Positions 1-5,995 of a stretch of DNA of 5,995 nt are shown here, piece after piece; position 1 is the stretch's first letter; every line of letters begins with the position of its first letter. Under the pieces are notes generated by a model. That model saw nothing but the letters and a program-made list of their open reading frames with translations, searched no databases and had not been told where the DNA came from. The translations under genes and the position numbers were made by a program. Location: assembly GCA_003142355.1 (NCBI GenBank), contig PLMF01000159.1, positions 5,859 through 11,853 on the forward strand, given 5' to 3'. Source of the stretch: Bryobacterales bacterium. GTDB taxonomy: Bacteria; Acidobacteriota; Terriglobia; Bryobacterales; Bryobacteraceae.

Positions 1-675
1 GAAACCGAGATGCGGTTGCTCAACGACGAGCGCGCCCTCATGTGGCAGACCCACCCCCGCACCAAGAGTTCCGATGGCTACCCGGATGCGGTCAAGGACA
101 AACCGCACTTCCTCAGCGACCGCTTCGCCGGCGCCTCCTTCCAGTCGCTGCCGGTCGATCAATCCCAGAAGCGCCTGTGCGAGGTGCGCTGCCTCGACCT
201 GCTCGACGACATGAACAACTGGGCCGGCCCCAAGTACCTGATCGCGGAAGGCGACACTTACACCAAATCTCCGGAAGACGAGACCTACCCGCAACTGGAC
301 GTCAACTACGTCAAGCTCGACCGGCTGCCGAAGTTCTCCAACGGCTGGATGCCGGTGCTCGATGCCCTTCGCGCCGGCAACTTCTTCGTGACTTCGGGCG
401 AAGTCCTGCTGCATGATTACTCCATCCAGGGCGCGGGCGCGAAGCGCACCTTCGTCATCGACGTGGATTGGACCTGGCCCGCCGAATTCGTGGAGCTGGT
501 CTGGGGCGACGGCAAGACCACCGGCCGCGAGATCGGTTCCGCGACTGCGCTGGCGCCGTTTTCCACGCATCGCTACCGCCTCCCGTTCGATGCCACGGGC
601 AAGAAATGGATCCGTTTCGCCGCGTGGGATTCCGCCGGCAATGGAGCATTCACCCAGCCCGTGCATTTGCAGTAG
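1..675 (+). CDS. CehA/McbA-like metallohydrolase-domain protein, C-terminal part (5' end outside window)
   Basis: The reading frame is open from the first base, so only the last 224 residues are seen; the true start lies upstream and the internal ATG at 10 is not a natural start. Near the left edge is an LMWQTHPRTK segment followed by DGYPD. This is the kind of His-containing motif found in PHP-type CehA/McbA family metallohydrolases, where His residues bind metal. Further on, VLDALRAGNFFVTSGE matches the family's typical 'AL+AG+FFVTSGE' stretch, and the last 80 or so residues look like a beta-rich C-terminal domain (alternating hydrophobic strands, WDSAGNGAF near the end). The family includes carbaryl hydrolase, but most members are uncharacterised and often secreted, so the substrate here is unknown. 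The stop TAG at 673-675 is followed 3 bases later by the hairpin cluster, which may also end its transcript. Family assignment is from motif recall; moderately sure. Confidence 0.72.
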   Translation, partial: ETEMRLLNDERALMWQTHPRTKSSDGYPDAVKDKPHFLSDRFAGASFQSLPVDQSQKRLCEVRCLDLLDDMNNWAGPKYLIAEGDTYTKSPEDETYPQLDVNYVKLDRLPKFSNGWMPVLDALRAGNFFVTSGEVLLHDYSIQGAGAKRTFVIDVDWTWPAEFVELVWGDGKTTGREIGSATALAPFSTHRYRLPFDATGKKWIRFAAWDSAGNGAFTQPVHLQ

Positions 676-677
676 AC

Positions 678-767
678 TGTGGGGCAGGTTGGTAACCTGC
701 GGCGGGTTGGCAACCCGCCAGTTGCGCCGGTAACCAACCGGCGCGCAGCTTGCCAAGCTGCCCCACA
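678..767. repeat. Cluster of four hairpins enclosed by a 10-bp inverted repeat
   Basis: Outer arms TGTGGGGCAG (678-687) and CTGCCCCACA (758-767) are perfect inverted copies. Inside lie four adjacent perfect hairpins: 684-700 (7-bp stem, loop GGT), 701-719 (8-bp stem, loop GGC), 724-744 (8-bp stem, loop AACCA) and 745-761 (7-bp stem, loop GCC). Only AGTT (720-723) separates the second from the third. Hairpins 1 and 2 carry TTGGYAA at the tip, and 3 and 4 carry similar sequence in the opposite orientation, so the whole unit is roughly palindromic. Differences between the related hairpins are paired and keep the stems intact. It begins 3 bases after the upstream stop and ends about 57 bases before the permease start. 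It may be a REP- or MITE-like element, a terminator of the upstream gene, or both; there is no T-tract, so a classical intrinsic terminator is unlikely. Confidence 0.85.
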
Positions 768-770
768 AAG

Positions 771-776
771 TATGCT
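771..776 (+). promoter_or_regulatory. Possible -10 element for the permease gene
   Basis: TATGCT sits 48 bases before the permease ATG, right after the hairpin cluster. A TTGCCA at 750-755, inside the fourth hairpin, could act as a -35 with a 15-base spacer, which is short. The only support is resemblance to a sigma-70 consensus and position, so this is tentative. If real, the hairpin cluster overlaps the promoter. Confidence 0.25.
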
Positions 777-824
777 ATCTTTTGCGTTGCTGTACCACTT
801 CATCTGGCGGGGGAAAGCTAAGAC

Positions 825-2288
825 ATGAGTCTGTTCGCGACCAAATCGGTCAGCTACATCATTTCCGAATCGGAGAGTGGTCAACACCATCTCAGGCGCA
901 CCCTCGGTCCGGGCAACCTGATCGCGCTGGGAATCGGCGCCATCATCGGCGCGGGCCTGTTCTCCTTGACGGGCGTGGCCGCCGCGCAAAACTCCGGTCC
1001 CGCCGTCGCCATTTCCATGATTGTGGCGGCCATCGGCTGCGCGCTCGCCGGCCTGTGCTACAGCGAGTTCTCCTGCATGATTCCCGTGGCCGGCAGCGCC
1101 TACACCTACGCCTACACCACCCTGGGCGAATGGATCGCGTGGATCATCGGCTGGGACCTGGTGCTGGAGTACGCCGTCGGCTCGTCCACCGTCTCCATCA
1201 GTTGGTCGGGCTATGTCGTCTCGCTGCTCCATACCTTCGGCATTAACCTGCCCGCGCAGTGGATCGCCGGACCCTTCGAGGCGGTGACACTGCCCGACGG
1301 GACCACGGCTCAGGGAATCGCCAACATCCCCGCCGTGATCATCGTCTTCCTCATCTCCATGCTGCTCATGATCGGGATCAAGGAATCGGCGCGCACCAAC
1401 GCGGTGATCGTGGTCATCAAGCTGGCGGTGGTGCTGGTCTTCGTCGGAGTCGGCTGGCAATTCATCCACCCGGCCAACTACCATCCCTACATTCCGAAAA
1501 ATACCGGGGAGTTCGGACACTTCGGACTCAGCGGCATCATGATGGGCGCGGGGACCATCTTCTTCGCCTATATCGGCTTCGACGCGGTCTCCACGGCCGC
1601 GCAGGAGGCTAAGAACCCGCAGAAGGACATGCCCATCGGAATCATCGGCTCGCTGGTCATCTGCACGATACTCTACGTGGCGTTCGCCCTGGTGATCACC
1701 GGGATGGTCCCGTACTACGAGCTCGGCACGTCGGCGCCGGTGGCAACTGCCATCGACAAGGCCATGCCCATGTACGTGTGGATGAACACCCTGGTGAAGT
1801 TCGGAATCATCTGCGGCTTCACGTCCGTGATTCTGGTGATGCTGCTCGGACAATCCCGCGTGTTTTACTCCATGTCGCGCGACGGCCTGGTGCCCGCCGT
1901 TTTTTCCGATATCCACCCGAAATTCAAGACGCCCTGGCGATCCAACATGCTGTTCTTCTTCTTCGTCGCGCCCTTCTCCGCGTTTCTTCCCCTGAGCATC
2001 GTGGGACACATGACCAGCATTGGCACCCTGTTCGCCTTCGTCATCGTGTGCGCCGGGGTGTGGGTGATGCGCGTGAAGAACCCCGATGCCCCCAGGCCGT
2101 TCAAGACGCCGCTGGTGCCGCTGGTGCCGATCCTGGGCATCGTCTGGAACTTCGCCATGATGTATTCGCTGGGCTGGTCCAACTGGCTGCGGCTGATCGT
2201 CTGGCTCGTCATCGGCCAGGTGATCTACTTTACCTACAGCCAGACACACAGCCACTTGCGGAAGTCGGGCCACACGACCAGCCGCTGA
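825..2288 (+). CDS. APC-superfamily amino acid permease (cationic amino acid transporter-like)
   Basis: A 487-residue inner-membrane protein, the usual length for the CAT-like branch of the APC family (relatives include Bacillus YfnA and Geobacillus GkApcT), which import amino acids, usually with protons. GIGAIIGAGLF at residues 36-46 is the broken first helix that binds the substrate backbone. PVAGSAYTYAY (87-97) and GWDLVLEYA (109-117, with Glu115 in helix 3) follow. Around 245-270 comes FFAYIGFDAVST then AAQEAKNPQKDMP, and around 342-355 QSRVFYSMSRDGL, both hallmark stretches of this branch. About twelve hydrophobic helices can be counted; both termini are short, with a polar N-terminus of about 28 residues. 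The ATG is preceded by GGGGGA at 809-814, a good ribosome site at 10 bases. The secreted hydrolase gene starts 10 bases downstream, suggesting one transcript. The exact amino acid transported cannot be read from sequence. Confidence 0.93.
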   Translation: MSLFATKSVSYIISESESGQHHLRRTLGPGNLIALGIGAIIGAGLFSLTGVAAAQNSGPAVAISMIVAAIGCALAGLCYSEFSCMIPVAGSAYTYAYTTLGEWIAWIIGWDLVLEYAVGSSTVSISWSGYVVSLLHTFGINLPAQWIAGPFEAVTLPDGTTAQGIANIPAVIIVFLISMLLMIGIKESARTNAVIVVIKLAVVLVFVGVGWQFIHPANYHPYIPKNTGEFGHFGLSGIMMGAGTIFFAYIGFDAVSTAAQEAKNPQKDMPIGIIGSLVICTILYVAFALVITGMVPYYELGTSAPVATAIDKAMPMYVWMNTLVKFGIICGFTSVILVMLLGQSRVFYSMSRDGLVPAVFSDIHPKFKTPWRSNMLFFFFVAPFSAFLPLSIVGHMTSIGTLFAFVIVCAGVWVMRVKNPDAPRPFKTPLVPLVPILGIVWNFAMMYSLGWSNWLRLIVWLVIGQVIYFTYSQTHSHLRKSGHTTSR

Positions 2289-2298
2289 GGCCGTTGCC

Positions 2299-3126
2299 AT
2301 GCGATTGCTGCTGGCCTGTGCAATGCTGCTGGGCGCGGCGCGCGCGCAGCAGCCGCAGAACCCTTCTCCCATGGTGGAGCACACGCGCGCGCACCCCCGC
2401 CTGAAGGAAGAGACCCCTCCCGGCCGCCGTGAGAATCTGGACCTCGGCACGCTGTTCCTGCCGGCCCACAGCCGCGCCATCCTCTTCTTCTTTCACGGCG
2501 GTACCTGGTTGCCGGAGGTGGCCGCCTCCCGAAACAAAGTGGCCGTGGTCAGTGTCCAGGCGGGCTCCGGTTCCGCCACCTACGCGCGTTTATTTGACGA
2601 CCCGCGGCGCTTTCTCCGCCTGCTGGCGGAGGCTGAAACCAAGGCCGGCGTCAAGTTCGACCGCGTGATGCTGGGCGGCTGGAGCGCGGGTTGCGGCGCC
2701 GTGCGCCAGATCCTGAAGACCCCGGAATCCTACGCCCGCGTGGATCGGGCGCTCCTCATCGACGGCATGCACACGGACTACGTGGACGGCAAACCCGGCC
2801 CCCTCGAATCCCAGATCGACCCCGGCAACCTCGAAATCTGGCTGCAACTGGCCCGCGACGCCATCGCCGGACGAAAGCGTCTCATTGTGACGCATTCCGA
2901 GATCTTTCCCGGCACATTTGCCAGCACCACCGAGACCGCGGACTACCTGGTGGCGCAGCTCGGTCTGAGGCGCCGCGCGGTGCTGAAGTGGGGCCCCATG
3001 GGGACGCAGCAGCTCAGCGAGGCCCGCGCCGGCAAGTTCCGCCTGCTGGGCTACGCCGGCAATTCCGCGCCGGACCACGTGGACCAGTTGCATGCGCTCC
3101 CGGTGTTTTTGAAGTGGCTGCGGTAG
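2299..3126 (+). CDS. Secreted alpha/beta-hydrolase-like protein
   Basis: A 275-residue protein with a short signal peptide (MRLLLACAMLLGAARA, probable cut after Ala16 before QQ), so it is likely periplasmic or exported. It has the layout of an alpha/beta hydrolase: a strand ILFFF leading to HGG at 66-68 (oxyanion-hole type), the nucleophile elbow GGWSAG with Ser129, a strand LLIDG with Asp155 as a possible acid, and a C-terminal DHVDQLH in which His260 or His265 would complete the triad. These assignments come from spacing and pattern; no specific family or substrate is recognised. It could be an esterase, a peptidase-like enzyme, or a non-catalytic relative. The ATG lies 10 bases after the permease stop; GAGG at 2287-2290, overlapping that stop codon, gives a ribosome site at 8 bases. 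This arrangement points to co-transcription and perhaps translational coupling with the permease. Confidence 0.8.
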   Translation: MRLLLACAMLLGAARAQQPQNPSPMVEHTRAHPRLKEETPPGRRENLDLGTLFLPAHSRAILFFFHGGTWLPEVAASRNKVAVVSVQAGSGSATYARLFDDPRRFLRLLAEAETKAGVKFDRVMLGGWSAGCGAVRQILKTPESYARVDRALLIDGMHTDYVDGKPGPLESQIDPGNLEIWLQLARDAIAGRKRLIVTHSEIFPGTFASTTETADYLVAQLGLRRRAVLKWGPMGTQQLSEARAGKFRLLGYAGNSAPDHVDQLHALPVFLKWLR

Positions 3127-3154
3127 CCTCGTCCGAGCACCCGCCCGACTACGG

Positions 3155-3160
3155 TAAAAT
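3155..3160 (+). promoter_or_regulatory. Possible -10 element for purA
   Basis: TAAAAT in the context ACGGTAAAATGAATG stands out in a GC-rich 51-base gap between the hydrolase stop and purA. A start of transcription 6-8 bases downstream would fall at about 3166-3168. That excludes the ATG at 3163 and leaves a leader of roughly 10 bases before the ATG at 3178. No convincing -35 is visible 17 bases upstream (TCCGAG at 3132-3137). Support is sequence resemblance only. Confidence 0.4.
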
Positions 3161-3162
3161 GA

Positions 3163-5281
<2,119 letters not shown>

Positions 5282-5288
<7 letters not shown>

Positions 5289-5379
5289 AAAAGGGGTCAG
5301 ACGCATTTTCCTTTCTGCTTGCCGGCTGCGGATATGATGGAGGGTTGACGGAAAATGCGTCTGACCCCTTTTCTACTCA
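5282..5379. repeat. 98-bp element with perfect 30-bp inverted arms (MITE- or REP-like)
   Basis: The left arm (5282-5311, containing AAAAGGGGTCAGACGCATTT) is an exact inverted copy of the right arm (5350-5379, containing AAATGCGTCTGACCCCTTTT), separated by a 38-base loop. A perfect match of 30 bases is far beyond chance and suggests recent origin. The arms contain the stop codon of the upstream gene and the start codon of the downstream one; the loop holds GGAGGG and a TATGAT. The GGGGTCAGACGC core resembles, from memory, inverted repeats that accompany REP-associated (RAYT, IS200-like) transposases in many bacteria, so a non-autonomous mobile element is the leading reading. No transposase gene is in the window and no target-site duplication is clear. 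In RNA it would form a very stable hairpin that could also act on transcription end or translation. Confidence 0.93.
5339..5344 (+). promoter_or_regulatory. Ribosome binding site of the AddB-like gene, in the loop of the inverted repeat
   Basis: GGAGGG lies 10 bases before the ATG at 5355 and supports that start. It sits in the single-stranded loop if the repeat folds, while the ATG itself is buried in the stem. TATGAT at 5333-5338, directly upstream, resembles a -10 box but has no matching -35 and is too close to be useful for this ribosome site. Confidence 0.6.
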
Positions 5380-5995
5380 CCGGCTCCGGCAAAACCGCCT
5401 TCGTTATGGACCGGTTCCGCGAGGCCCTGCGCGCAGGGAATGGCGCCATCCGGTTGCTGGCGCCGACGGCGACCATGGCGCAGCACCTGCAAAACCGTCT
5501 TGCGCGGGAAGGCTTTGTATTCCGCCGCAGGCTGATTCAAACGCTTTCGGGATTTGTGGAGGACTGGGCGGGCGATGTCCCCCAGGCGCCGGACACCGTG
5601 TTGTACCTGATAGTGGAAGAGGCGGCGCGGCGCGTGAACCGCCCCGAGTTCGCTCGGGTGGCCCACATGCCGGGCTTCTGCGCGTCGCTGGCACGAACCA
5701 TCGCGGAGTTTTCATCCGCTGGGTGCGACAGCGCCCGCCTGGCGAATTCGCTTCCGGAATCGCCGCTCGGCGCGGCCTTCCTCGCGGTCTGCAAGGAAGT
5801 GGACCGCGAGCTGGAGCGGCTTGGTCTGGCCATGCGCGCCAAGCGGCTCGAGCGGGCGGCGGAGCGCATCGAAAGCCAGGGGCTGGGCGGCATACGCACC
5901 ATCTGGCTGGATGGGTTTCAGGCGCTGCCCGACCCCGAACTGCGCGTCATCGGCGCGTTGTGCCATCATGCGGACCTCACCCTGACCCTGGGCGA
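5355..5995 (+). CDS. AddB-like ATP-dependent helicase/nuclease subunit, N-terminal part (3' end outside window)
   Basis: An open frame of 213 residues running off the right edge. It begins MRLTPFLLTGSGKTAFVMDRF, a P-loop at the extreme N-terminus as in AddB/RexB proteins. A strand RLLAPTATMAQHLQ follows, then helical segments, then IWLDGFQALPDPELRVIGAL near residues 183-202, the Asp-Gly-Phe Walker B-like stretch typical of AddB. AddB works with AddA to resect double-strand breaks before RecA-dependent repair; full members exceed 900 residues and end in a PD-(D/E)XK nuclease with an iron-sulfur cluster, not visible here. The start is fixed by an in-frame TGA at 5346-5348 and by the GGAGGG site. 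Its first eight codons come from the arm of the inverted repeat, and the P-loop lacks the first Gly of GxxxxGKT. A next possible start is GTG at 5403 or ATG at 5406, which would lose the P-loop altogether. Confidence 0.8.
   Translation, partial: MRLTPFLLTGSGKTAFVMDRFREALRAGNGAIRLLAPTATMAQHLQNRLAREGFVFRRRLIQTLSGFVEDWAGDVPQAPDTVLYLIVEEAARRVNRPEFARVAHMPGFCASLARTIAEFSSAGCDSARLANSLPESPLGAAFLAVCKEVDRELERLGLAMRAKRLERAAERIESQGLGGIRTIWLDGFQALPDPELRVIGALCHHADLTLTLG

Noticed and set aside
684..761. Short repeated units resembling a CRISPR array
   Set aside because: The units are adjacent hairpins with no spacers of constant length, in opposing orientations, and no cas gene is present.
2114..2136. Tandem GCTGGTGCC copies in the permease gene
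   Set aside because: It encodes a short Pro-Leu-Val-Pro-Leu-Val-Pro stretch common in this transporter family; ordinary coding sequence.
573..2480. Long open frame of 635 codons on the - strand, opposite the permease
   Set aside because: It is antisense to a clear 12-helix permease and extends into two other genes and the hairpin cluster. Its product is rich in His, Asp, Gly and Arg with no domain, as expected from the complement of GC-rich coding DNA.

Overview
The window is about 6 kb of GC-rich chromosomal DNA, almost fully coding, with every gene on the + strand. It is bacterial. The gene style (a CehA/McbA-like protein, several short secreted proteins ending in ARA|QQ or LGA|QD signal peptides, and an AddB-like nuclease subunit beside purA) suggests Acidobacteriota, possibly the Solibacter/Bryobacter group. 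That placement rests on protein style and codon bias only; there is no rRNA or other decisive marker.

Layout: (1) 1-675, the 3' end of a CehA/McbA-like metallohydrolase-domain protein. (2) 676-824, a gap holding a compact cluster of four hairpins bracketed by a 10-bp inverted repeat, then a possible promoter. (3) 825-2288, a 12-helix APC-family amino acid permease. (4) 2299-3126, a secreted alpha/beta-hydrolase-like protein, probably co-transcribed with the permease. (5) 3178-4497, purA (adenylosuccinate synthetase), with a -10-like TAAAAT just upstream and a probably very short leader. (6) 4479-5288, a secreted charged protein of unknown function that overlaps the end of purA. (7) 5282-5379, a 98-bp element with perfect 30-bp inverted arms. 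(8) 5355-5995, the 5' part of an AddB-like helicase/nuclease subunit that runs off the window.

The genes are mostly housekeeping or metabolic: amino acid uptake, AMP synthesis and double-strand break processing. They do not form an obvious single pathway, and I see no defence island, phage, CRISPR array or biosynthetic cluster. The unusual material is in the two non-coding structures. The 98-bp inverted repeat contains the stop codon of the upstream gene in its left arm, and the start codon plus first eight codons of the AddB-like gene in its right arm. Its loop carries that gene's Shine-Dalgarno sequence. The right arm ends exactly where a shortened Walker A motif begins, as if a mobile repeat had replaced the original gene start. 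The four-hairpin cluster shows compensatory base differences between its hairpins, so the folded shape seems to be what is conserved.
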